From assembly GCA_023362775.1 (NCBI GenBank), contig JALMGJ010000026.1:2759394-2823393 (forward strand): DNA of 64,000 nt. Direction: 5' to 3'. Below, piece by piece: positions 1 to 12,000 of this stretch; within the stretch, counting starts at the first letter, position 1; each line of letters begins with the position of its first letter. Made by a program: the position numbers and the translations under genes. The notes under the pieces are model-generated. The model did no database searches and was not told the origin of the DNA. It worked only from the letters and a program-made list of their open reading frames with translations. The DNA is from Charina bottae. Lineage: Eukaryota; Chordata; Lepidosauria; Squamata; Charinaidae.

Positions 1-13
1 CTGGGGGATTTAG
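1..13 (+). CDS. SMG5: SMG5 exon end (partial, cut by window edge)
   Basis: The first 13 bases read LGDL plus the first base of a split codon, then a GTGAGA donor. Human SMG5 has LGDLS just before RYQNEL, and the phase fits the next exon. The split codon is Ala here, Ser in human. Confidence 0.8.
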
Positions 14-3000
14 GTGAGAGCTGGTATGGATCAGCGAGAGAGCATTTTCCTGGGATAAAGTGAAAAATCCCGAGGCTTGGATTTATTTGACATCGGGAAA
101 GACGATGTCTGGGTAGCAGGACATATTGATTGTAGTAATCCATGTTTGAAATAAGCCCTTAGGAACATTGATTTTGTTTTTCAACTGCATTTTGAAGACT
201 AGGGAAACATTTGCTAGGTGCTCAGCTACATAAAGGCGTGGTGGCTCAGCGGGTAAGACGCCAGGCTTGTCGATCAGAAGATCGCAAGTTTGGAGGTTCA
301 AATCCCTAGCCCCGCGTGACGGAGTGAGCTCCCGCACTCGCCCCAGCTCTTGCCAACCTAGCAGTTTGAAAGTATGCAAATGCATACTTTATGAATGAAT
401 AGGTACCACTGCGGTGGGATGGTAACAGCGTTCCGCATGCGTCATGCCGGCCACATGACCGCGGAAGTGTCTTCAGACAACGCTGGCTCTTCGGCTAACA
501 AACAGAGATGAGCACCGGCCCCTAGAGTCGGACACGACTGCACAAAAGTGCAGGGGGAACCTTTACCAGCTACGTAAAAGGGGTAGTATATATTTCTTTC
601 AGTTGGGTGCCATAAAGCTTCTCTGTTTCATTCTTGCACGTAACTGAGTCCCTCATCTTAAGTATCATCTTAGGCGTATCATCTTAAGTGTGTTTCTTAA
701 GGCTCTTGTATGTCTTTTGTTCCTTATCAGCTCGATACCAGAATGAATTGGCAGGTGTAGACACAGAATTGTTGGCTGAGAGGTTTTACTATCAAGCCCT
801 TTCTGTCGCACCACAAATTGGTAAGTATTTAGTAGTCTTACATGCACATAATCACACACAGAGGTATGTATTTTGTAATTCATCACAAATAGAATGTGAG
901 TTCTATTTGTTACAGCTTTATTTTTTTTCATTACAGCAAAGAAACCAGGGCAAACATATCAAACAAAATAACTCCAAAATTTGGCCATACTGCTCAAAAA
1001 TACTTCTTCATTTGGCCATATTTCTCTACTTTCTCAAAAAAAAAAATGTGATTCATATGTTGACAGCCCATATCAGCAGTCCTCTGCCGCAAACCAGGTA
1101 TAGCTGTCTCCTTCCAATCATGTAAATCTTTTGGCCATCACATTTCTTGAGGCGTTGATAGATCCTAGCTATTGGAAATATAGCCAAGAAGAATATACAC
1201 AACTATTTAATTTCCTTAATTCTCCAACAACAGGGCAATTGCAGTCAATACTTGTTAAACCTTCTTTTATGTGTCTGATAAACACAAAAAAGCTTCTCTG
1301 ATATTAACTTCATTGTCTGATCAAAAGAGACTAACTTGACATTTTTAAGGCAACCTTTCCATAAGAACAGAAAGTTCACGTTTGTTATCTCAAAGCTCAC
1401 GTAAATAATTAACACCAATTTTACCTAATTTCTTCAGCCTCTTTATGGGTTACTGGCTTTGGTGCCATACTAGACCTTTAGGACAGACTTGGGCATCGGG
1501 GTCTCATCCACGGCCTGGCCCAGTAAGTCCTGCTCCAAATGATATGGGCAGCTGTATAAATTTGACAAATAAATAAAATAAATGCAGAACCTTGTGCAGA
1601 GTGAAGAATCCCTTGTGATTGTGAAGAATAACTCGGAAGTGCACCAGACGTTTGTTTCTTTAGGTTGCTTAATAATAGCATGTAGCAAATAGCTTTGATT
1701 TCTGTCTTTTGGGGATAGGAATGCCTTTTAACCAGCTTGGGACCCTGGCTGGGAGTAAATACTACAATGTGGAAGCTACGTATTGCTACTTGCGCTGGTA
1801 AGTATGTCTCCTACAGAAAAGAAAGAATGAATTTTTAAAAGGCAATTGCCTTTACTTAGGGCACCAAAAGCTCTATGTCCAGTGGAATATGCCTGCTGGA
1901 CATGAATGGCTACTATGCTGGTTTCTCTTTTCCAAATTATTATTAGGCTATGGCTTGTTGCAAAAGTTTAATCTTGGAACGTAGACATGAGGAGTTACAG
2001 TGGGGAGCCTTATTTAAGCTCCATATTCACAGACTTTTTTGTGTTTTGTTTTGCTTTGTTTTTAAATTCCAGATCAGAAAAACTAGTAGTAACGGCCCAG
2101 TCAATTCAAGTATTAAACCATTCCTAATATGTGCAGGACAGCTAATGCTCCAGATCAAAGTTGTTTCTAGAATTGTAGAAATGATCTTTTAAGTATTTTG
2201 AGATGTGTCTGTTCAATGAGCTACAAAGATTAAGTCTGAAGGTCTGTTTTCTTGGAACAATTTAAAAAATATTAAAAAGAAAGCATTGAACCATTCTGGT
2301 GGCATAAGAACCTCTAAATATTGATACGAGTTTTTAGTTTGCCATTGCCTCTGGTCTATCCTCTTGCACCATTTCTGACTGAAAAGATGAGGGGACCCTG
2401 CATGTTGCCTCAGTGGCCCCCCATTTTGGCAGTTAATTGAGGGTTATGGCAAAAATTTTTTTCTCATTTGCAGCTGCTTACAGCTATGCAGCAGGAGGTG
2501 TCCTCTTCCTTCCCATCTCCATATTATCAACCCAAGCAAGATAATTCCTCCTCTCCCCCAAAATCTCTTTAGTCTTTTGAGAACTTTATGGAGGATGATG
2601 TTGGAGCCCAGAGTGGCTGGAACTGATGCGATGGCGGGCAGAGGATGTCCCTGAGAACTTGAGCTTCTCCATTACTTAATTATTTAGAGGAAAAGCGAAG
2701 TCAGGTTGAAGTGGAGCTTGACTCATGGGAACCCTGGTGTTGCCATTGCCTTTTTTCAGGAATTTTCTTTTACTCCCCCCCCCCCCCCCCCGGTTTCCTA
2801 AATAGAGAGGCGGTGGGTATTGGTAGATTTGCATAACATGGCAAGGGTTAGTGATGTGGTGTTCATAGCCTCCATGGTACCCGAATCATTTTCTAGTAGC
2901 CTCCTTAACTAAACAAATAAGAGATCCGGTGAAATTCCAACCTCCTTTTAGAAAAGTCTTTGTACCCAGGACCTAGCACAGCGTTCTGCAGTGTCTTCCA

Positions 3001-6000
3001 TTGCCTGGGAACATGGTTTCTCTGCAGCTTATAGGCTTGGTTGTTTCCAGTTTCCCCTTACGGAGCACACTGAGAGTGAACATGCTCAGATGTTTAGAGA
3101 GCACACAGGCACTGTTTGTTGAAGGGAGAGAAGCGGAAGTCACAGAAGTAAAATTTCTGAGAGGTTAGTTTATAATACCTTGAAGAAAGGAAGAGGAAGG
3201 AATACAGATGTTCTTGCTTGAATAAATTGATTGCAGCAGCCATTTATTTTGCCTCTGAATTAAGTTTTTAACATCTTGCCATGCAGACAGACCATTGATT
3301 TGGAGAGTCTTATCGAGAAAATAATTGTTCTGCTTGGTGGGTTTTGTTCCCCTGTTTAGCATCCAGTCTGAAGTGTCCTTTGAAGGCGCTTACGGAAATC
3401 TCAAGCGCCTCTATGACAAGGCGGCCAAAATGTACCACCAGCTGAAGAAATGTGAGACTCGGAAACTCTCGTCAAGCAAGAAGAGGTGAGAGGCAGCCCC
3501 AGTGGTCCTCAAGAATTACTCCGCCTCCAGTCAGGGCCTTCAAAGGTAGAAGCAAGCTGGAGTGGCCAGTCACTGGTCTGATGGGCAGCTGTTGCCGTAG
3601 TTGAGCATCAAAGCCAGTTTATCCAGCCTAAACCAAGAAGCGCTTTAAATCAACCATTTTCTGACTGACTCATGGCTGAAGACATCACTGGATTCCTTCA
3701 TTGCAGTGTTTTTCAAACTTGGCAACTTTAAGATGTGTGGACTTCCAACTCCCATGCTGGCTGGGGAATTCTGGGAGTTGAAGTCCACCCAGTTGCCAAG
3801 TTTGAAAACCAAATTTGAAAAACACCGCTTTAGAGCTTAAACTAAAACCAGCCCAGTTTACCCACTTGGCTTTGGCTGTCAATTCGCAGAAGATTGCCTC
3901 GCTCAATTACCTTGGGAAGTGGGGTGAAGGGCTCCTTCTAACTGACTGAAATGGTTTCTGTTTTGTACCCTGTGTCCTGGCAGTGCTAGACCATCTTTTA
4001 TAACAGGGAAGCCCTTGGGCAGTAATCTTAGATTAGACTTGCCTCGGGCAGCAAAAGTTTCCGCTCCAAGAAAATCAGTTTGTTCAGCATAAAGCAGTCC
4101 TTGGACATGCAAAGATGTGATGTAAACAGGGAAAAAATATGGAATTCTTGGTCTCAGTTATGATTCCCTCCCAGAAATTACCTAGCGATAACCTTTGAAT
4201 CTAGGCCCTTTTTTATGAAAGGAGTGGAGTTTGTGTACATAATGCTAAGTGGGTGCATTGAAGCCAAATGCAGCCCTTAAAATAGCCTATTCTGGTCTAG
4301 GGAAATGTGCCTGCCTAGATAGCGCTCTCCCACTTATACCCATTTTACAGATAGGAAAATTCATGCTGGGAGAGAAAGAAGTCTCTTATTCAGGATTAGT
4401 TAGCTGCATGTAAGCCTTCAATAGGATTTAAACTTCCATTTTTATAGCTCCAAGGCCAGTGGTTCTAAGGTGCAGCTTCCTTGGCAAGCTTGCTTGTTTA
4501 TTTATTTATTAAATTTATATGCCACCCAACTCCCAGCGACTCTGGGCAATTTACAAAATGTAAAAAAATGTTTAAGAAAACACAAGAAAACAACATTAAA
4601 AAAGAGCAAAGGTGGCAAAGATAACTAACCCAGATGGGAACAAAGAAAAAGAAGAAAAGGGGGCCTTAGTCACGCTTGCCAAAGGCCTGGGCGAAGAGCC
4701 AGGTCTGTAGGGCCCTTCGAAACGCCAACAGGGTGGGGACTGTTGAGGTCTTGAGACCCTCATTCCAGAGGGAAGACGCCTCTGGGGTCCCAGTAGATGG
4801 CAGTGCTTAATTGAAGGAACCCGGTGCTACAGGACAACCTACTGTGTATTCGGCTGCAAGGGCCATCATCAGTTTGACCACAGCACAGTCCACATGCGAA
4901 TTCTCAATAGCTGTTCCCAGCACAACCCCCGAAATATTTGGAAGTATTTACTCCTGTCAAATTCAAATTGCACTTCCTCTCCCACAAGAGGAACCCTGCC
5001 AGATGAGATGGGCCGGGAGATACTATGAGGGACAGGGGGTTCTCAAGACATTGAGAAGGTGAAGGAGGATTTTGGGAAGCCGGTCGTCTTCTTCACAAGC
5101 CCCGGTGCTCCCTCTGTCCACTAGTTACTTGCAGCCTGACTCTGACAGGACTCCTACAGTTGGGACTTGCATTGCGTCTCCTTCCAGGTTTGGGAACTTG
5201 TGTACCACATACCAAAGTGCTTCTGATTTCTGAATTTCGTCCCTTTTGTCCTCATGGACATCTCTGTTCTTTGTGAATCTGAATCCTGCGATCTGTATCC
5301 TTTATCCTTTATTATTTATTCCATAATTTTGCACATGCATAATATGGCCTGCAGTTTCTCCTATTTTGCTGGACTTGTGGGAGAGGAAGCGCCCAATGCG
5401 CAATTTGAATTTCACAGGAGTAAATACTTTCAAAGAACACATCATGCGACGTGCTGGGCTTGAGGAATCCAAGGCTGGAGTTAAAATCGCTGGAAGAAAC
5501 ATTAACAATCTCAGATATGCAGATGATACCACTTTGATGGCTGAGGAGGAGTTGAGGAACCTTATGACGAAGGTGAAAGAAGAAAGTGCAAAAGCTGGGT
5601 TGCAGTTAAACCTCAAAAAAACCAAGATTATGGCAACGAGCTTGATCGATGACTGGCAAATAGAGGGAGAAAAAGTGGAGGCAGTGACAGACTTTGTATT
5701 TCTAGGCGCAAAGATTACTGCAGACGCTGACTGCAGACGCTGACTGCCGCCAGGAAATCAGAAGACGTCTACTTCTTGGGAGGAGAGCAATGACAAATCT
5801 TGATAAAATAGTTAAGAGCAGAGACATCACACTGACAACAAAGGTCCCCATAGTTAAAGCAATGGTGTTCCCCGTAGTAACCTATGGCTGTGAGAGCTGG
5901 ACCACAAGGAAGGCTGAGCGAAGGAAGATAGATGCTTTTGAACTGTAGTGTTGGAGGAAAATTCTGAGAGTGCCTTGGACTGCAAGAAGATCAAACCAGT

Positions 6001-9000
6001 CCATACTCCAGGAAATAAAGCCAGACTGCTCACTTGAGGAAATGATATTAGAGGCAAAACTGAAGTCCTTTGGCCACATAATGAGAAGACAGGATACCCT
6101 GGAGAAGAAGCTGATGCTAGGGAAAGTGGAAGGCAAAAGGAAGAGGGGCCGACCAAGGGCAAGAAGGATGGATGGTATTCTGGAGGTGACGGACTCGACC
6201 GTGGGGGAGCTGGGAGTGGCGATGGCTGACAGGAAGCTCTGGCGTGGACTGGTCCATGAAGTCACGAAGAGTCGGAAACGACTGAACGAATAAACAACAA
6301 ATACTTTCAAATATTTGGGGGGTTGTGCTGGGAACAGCTATTAAGAGAGAGCAGCAGGGAACAGGAGTAGTGAGAATTCTCACATTGACTATGCTGTGGT
6401 CAAATTGATGATGGCCCTTGCAGCCGAATACAGGTGGTCCTCATTTAATGACCATTCTTTCAGTGACCATTCCAAGTACAACAGTGCTGAACATCCCTGC
6501 AGTCATATGATTGCGATTTATGACCTTCCCTGCCTGCTTCCCACAAGCAGAGTCAATGGAGAAGCCAGCAAGAAGTCACAAGTCATGTGAAGTCCTCACT
6601 TAACAACCCGGGAAGTCCTCGGTTAACGATGGCAACCGGAACTGCCAGAATTGCCATTGCTAAGCGGCATGGTCACATGACATTGCACTTTACGACTGCA
6701 TTGCTTAGCAACAACAATTCCGGTCCCACTTGCTGCTGTTAACCTGACTGTATGTCTCAGCACACTCTAAATGGGAAATAATCATGAGAAAAACAATGGA
6801 GGAAAATCGTTTTTTCCTGTCACTTCACCTTTGTCCTCTTTGCTTTAAAAAGTGCCGTATTAGTATCTCCATCAAATTTAAGGATGTTATCTGCTGTTCT
6901 AGTTCTTACTTTTTGAGGCCAAAGACTCTGTGATCTAAGGGTTTAGGAGAAGATTTAAACATTGGTTAGTCCAAAGAGCATGTCCATTCAGAGGGATAAG
7001 ATTTTCAGTTGAAAAGAGTCTCACCAAGGTTTCCTTCCAGACCTTTCTTGCCACCAGCGGTTAGGTGAGTGGCATTTCACAAAGTTTGTCAGACTTGTAT
7101 CAAAACCTACTAACTGCTCCCTTTTTCTTCCTCCCCCCCCCCCCCAATTTGGCAGGTGCAAAGACATTAAAAGGTTACTGGTGAGCTTCATGTATTTACA
7201 GAGCCTCTTTCAGCCAAAGAGCAGGTAAGTCTCCTGTGTATGTGATGGCCAGTAAAAGCAACCTCCTGATGCCACAAAGACACATATTAAAAAACTGTGT
7301 CAAGGATGTTCTTGATGGGAGAAGTTGCTGGTGGAGCTGTTTAATTTGATAAAAAGTGTGTGTGTAGCATATTTAATGTTAGCATTGGCCGTAAGTTTGC
7401 TGGTCAGCAAGGAGATGTGCTGTCTGTGTGTTTGGCCTAGGAAAAGTATACCTGCCTTGCTGGAAATAACATTTAAGAGCTGCAAAATAAAATTATTACC
7501 TCCTCCCAGTGGGGTAGCAGCTTATTAATCAATTTTAACAAGAATCCCAGTACGTTAGGCTGTTAAAAGTCTTAAGCACATTTATTACCACAGACTTTTG
7601 CAAATGAGGTGAACTCTAGTCAGTATAACTTGCACCGTGGTCACTTTGATTGTCTTTTAAGATGTATGAGATTCTGACTTTTCATTATTTTAATATCAGG
7701 CAGAGCAAATGTTAAGTCTTTCGTTGTTTTCTTAGCTACTTTTTAGCACTCTGCCTTCTGTTTTTTGGCTTCTCTTAGAGCAGGGCTTTCCTGGAGCCTG
7801 CCCTTTCGAAGCGGCATCAGCGCTTCCGGGTTCCAGGACGCCGCTGCTGCCGCCGCCCCAGGCAGTCTCCGGGAACCCCGAAAATGCCCTTGGTTCCGGC
7901 ACGGAGGCGAAAAGCCTCGCCGCGCGCGCACGCTACCGAGCCGCTTCCTGCACAGCTGATCAGCGAGAAGAATTTCCACACACACCCCTGCGCCGATCAG
8001 CTGTGCAGCAGGGAAGTAGCCTGGCAGCGTGCACGCGCGATTTTCGCCTCCCTGCCGGAACCGAAGGCATTTTCAGGGTCCCCGGAGCCTGCCCTTTCGA
8101 AGGGGCAGCGGTGGCGGCGGGCCATCAGTGCTTCCGGGTTCCAGGACGCTGTTGCTGCCGCGGTGGCAACCCAGAAACGTTGCCGGCGGCGCTTCCGGGT
8201 TTTTGTGCGTCGGCCGTTGGTGTGTCGCCAACGGCAAAAGTTTGGAAAGCCCTGTCTTAGAGGCCCTCCTTTTTCTCTCTTGGATCTCTCGTCTTGCAGC
8301 TGAAGGCGGGGAGGGCTGTGCTCTCTTGCTTCAGATGCAGCCCCGTCTCCAGACTGTCTGCCCGGCAGATTCCCCCTCGTGGGCTTCCTGGGGATTTGCT
8401 GGGAAGGCCCTGTTCAGGGGGCCGCACATCCACTGTCCCCTGAGCCGAGTTTTGTACACAGTTGGGGGTGCCGGAGAGCCTCGTGGTTGCAGCAGTTGCA
8501 CTTCCTGGACAGCATTTTGATCCTCCGCGGCTCCCGTGTTCCTTTTCTCTCTCCTCAGTTCTCCCGACTCGGAGCTGACGTCTCTCTGCCAGTCAGTCCT
8601 GGAAGATTTCAACCTCTGCCTTTTCTATCTGCCCTCTTCACCCCACACGAGCTCCACCAATGAGGAGGAGGAGGAGTGGGAGAACGGCTGCTCCTTCCTG
8701 CCAGACCTGCTCATCTTCCGCATGATCGTCATCTGCCTGATGAGCGTTCACAGCCTCAAGAGGGCAGGTAACTGGCGCAGCTTGCATGCTCTGAGCCAGG
8801 AGGCGCTGGGTTCCAGATTAGCCGTTAGCTGCAAAGAACGTTTTCCTTCCACGCCCTCAGGTAGCACGCTCTGCGCGTGGGCTGCAAGCTTTCCCCGGGG
8901 GCCTGCTTGTGATGGGGTCTCCTCTGGCTCCTCCTCATAGCTTAAAATTCAATGCAGCACATCAAAAATAGTAAATGGAAGCATAAGAACAACTATAAAC

Positions 9001-12000
9001 CACGTTAATACCAGGAACAATGTTAAAAGTTCACCTGGCATAGAGGTTCCTGACGCTTTTCCTCGGAAGTGGTAGAATGAGGGCCCGCCATATTTCTGGA
9101 AGAAGGGTGCTCTGCGGCGTGGGGCAGCACAAGAGAAAGCCACTTCCCTGTGTCCAGTGAATGCCCCTCTGCAGATGCACTCCTCATCGCCAAGCTCATG
9201 CCTACTAATGCTAGCTGCTTCTCGATTTCTCCCTGTTAGCAGTTTAGCTATTGCATATTGTATCTGTTGCAACTTCCACATGTGTTTCAGGAGTCTAAAA
9301 TGATGTATGCAAAGGTGCGTTAAACCGGCTTTCGGTCAGGCCCTTTCTCATCATGGCCATCTGAAAATCCAGGAGCCGTTGTGCTTGTGGAGCGGGAACA
9401 CCTTGGATTGGTGGCTGAATGATCTGCCCTGTGTTGCTGCTCTGACTCTGCAAACAGAATTGCCAGCGAAACAGATTGGAGAGAGAGGCTTGGTGTCAGG
9501 ATGGTCTGGCAGCCTCCTTGCAATATTGGGGTTCCTTGAATTTTAAATTCCAGAATAAATCGGGGTTTTTTTTTTGTAATTAGCAGGGCTAAAACCTCTG
9601 TTGAGTGGAATGTACAGTTCATATCTATAGATATTTGGCAGCTACAATATGATGACTGACACTTGTGGTTAAATTTCAAACAGTTTTTTTAAAAAAATCC
9701 CTAGAATATGGTGTGAACAAGATTTAATTTTGATTACATACCAGTGCTCTAAGGAATTTCAGTAGTCTTTTGGGATGGATGCATGTTGCAGAGTCACTAC
9801 TTTCAGAACCCCTTTGCAACTGTTCTCCCTGGCTAAGTTTGCACAAAATGTACAAGATTAATTGTACAAGATTAATTGTACAAGATTAATTCAGCCCTTC
9901 AACTTGTATCTAAACCATATAGAAACCTATTGCTCCATCTTCTCATTTTTAGAATATAACGGCATTTCAAAAATTGGTAAAAAAAACACATATATCTTGA
10001 ATCCATTCCTTAAGGATGACAAGTGTCTTTCCACTGTGGTTCAGCACAATGTGGGCAGCCAGCCACCGTTTGCGCCAGTTGCTTGGTAATAATGGTCCGT
10101 TAAACCAGAACATGGTTTTCCTTGTTCGGGCGTTGTGCGTTCTTTGAACGTGGTGGTTGCCTTTTCTTGTCCCAGGTGTCATTGTGGCTTCTTGCCCTCA
10201 TTCCCTCTTTCTCTGCAGGCTCCAAACAGTACAGTGCAGCCATTGCATTCACCCTGGCCCTCTTTTCACACCTGATTAACCATGTCAACATCCGCCTCCA
10301 GGCCGAACTGGAAGAAGGAGAGAACCCAGTTCCCGCCTTCCAGAACGATGGCGCCGGTAAGGACACGGGATCCCCTTGAGAGCTGCCTCTTGTGCAGATC
10401 CCCTCCATATCCTGCCGGCAGGGCGGCTCAGGTCAGACGGGAGCCTTTGGCCCCCTCAACCCAGCTCTTTAGGGGCAACGCGTGGACAAGTCACTTGCCC
10501 GAGTTACCGGCATATTGCCTAGTCGACTAATAGGTTGCACTTACGAGTGCTTGAGGCAGCTTAAATGGGTGTCGGTCCTAATTTCACTTCTGAATTAACA
10601 ATTCTGTGAGTTTGGCTGTACTGAATGGGAGGGACTGGTTGAGCGAAGACGTGAACCCCTGTCTCTTTGGTCCCAATCCATCACCCAAGCCACTGTACGA
10701 CATTGGGTTGTCTTTCAGGGGTGTAAACCTTTGCCCCAGCAAGAACCAATTCAGATACTTGTCCCCTCCCCTGCGTCTGACGGGGAAAAAACCAGAGGAG
10801 CAAGAGGGCACAGATTAGGGGCTCTCCGCCTTCTGGCCCAATTCTGGCCCACAAGAGGTGGCTAAACTTCCTGATGTGATTAGATGACCTCAGCAAGCTT
10901 TCGTCAGCCTTCCCCCCACCCCAAATGGAAAGCAGGCTCCAGTTTGATAGCCTCAAGTGATGCCGCGGTGCAGCTGTGACGGCTTTGGCTTTGTCCTTGG
11001 TCTCCTCAGTGGTGCTGTTCTAGAAGTTGGCATGTCCCCGGGTGGAGATCAGTGCTGAATGCCTCCCTTCGTGGCAATAAGCTTGTTTCAGCCGCTGTGG
11101 CTACAGTGAGGTGGTGATAGTCACACCGTCTAAGATTACTTAAAGTGAGGCTGCCTTATTAGTTAAGTCTTCTAAGAGGGGCATGTAATTTCCTGGCTGT
11201 CTTGGCAACAGACTGACTTTTTCAGGTCAAGGATTCAGGCTTCCAAGGATCTGCTCCTCCCCGAGGCTGCTTATTTAAAGTAACTCTTAAGACATGTTAA
11301 AAAACTAGGAAATTTGATCAGTGGAATGTATTCTTCTGTGGTAGCTTCCAGGAATGCAAGCCCTTGATCTGGAAAGAATAATTCTGGGTTAAGAAAGCTG
11401 AAATTATATGATCTATGTTCATTTAATCGGTTTGACTTCCTTATTTATCTATTATGTCAGTTACATTTCTATTGCCCTTGGCAAAATTCCATGCAACTCT
11501 CATTCTATCTCAGCACTGTCTCTTGGCTCCAGAGATTTCAGCAACTGCCCACTTTTAGAGATAATCGTGCGGTCCAAAGAGTCTGCTAATTTCAAAAGCA
11601 AAAAATAAAGTGGAATTTAGTACCAGAGTTGCATTCTGTATTTCTAGTTTTGCAGAAAATTCTCCTCACCATCAGATTGTTCAAGGTAGCCTTGCACAAG
11701 ATACCTTCCAATTATTGGGTTTCAATAGGAAGCTGTTATGGTCCACAAGAAATATTTCCAAAGCCACAGATGGGCAGATAAATTTATCAAGCATGACCGG
11801 ATCTTGCAAAAAAAAAAAAAAAAAAAAAAGTTTAACAAAGTTTCAGGCAGGTGGTTAAGCAAGGCAAACAAGCAGAAGACATTTTTGGCTTGATCTTTCC
11901 AAGCTTGCATTTAATTTTATAGAATGAGGCTCGCTTTAGTCTCGCTGGGACAGCCAGAACTTCGAGGACTGGCCAGAACCACCACTTGTTCAGCCCCGTT

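Larger units (their letters stand above)
4842..6433. mobile_element. Long terminal-inverted-repeat DNA element carrying the BovB insertion
   Basis: The left arm (about 4842-4988) and right arm (about 5374-6433, excluding BovB) are inverted copies. GTATTCGGCTGCAAGGGCC at the left pairs with GGCCCTTGCAGCCGAATAC at the right, and the match continues about 140 bp through TTTGACCACAGC, GCTGTTCCCAGCACAACCCC and AAATATTTGGAAGTATTTAC. The roughly 390-bp centre has no recognised coding sequence. Without BovB the element would be about 715 bp. Its superfamily is not known from the sequence. Confidence 0.8.

Noticed and set aside
235..310. tRNA gene
   Set aside because: The tRNA-like head is part of a 332-bp SINE with target duplications.
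8003..8520. Overlapping ORFs of up to 163 codons near 7.8-8.6 kb
   Set aside because: They cover a CpG-rich MITE and the following SMG5 intron; the real coding exon starts at 8559 in the SMG5 frame.
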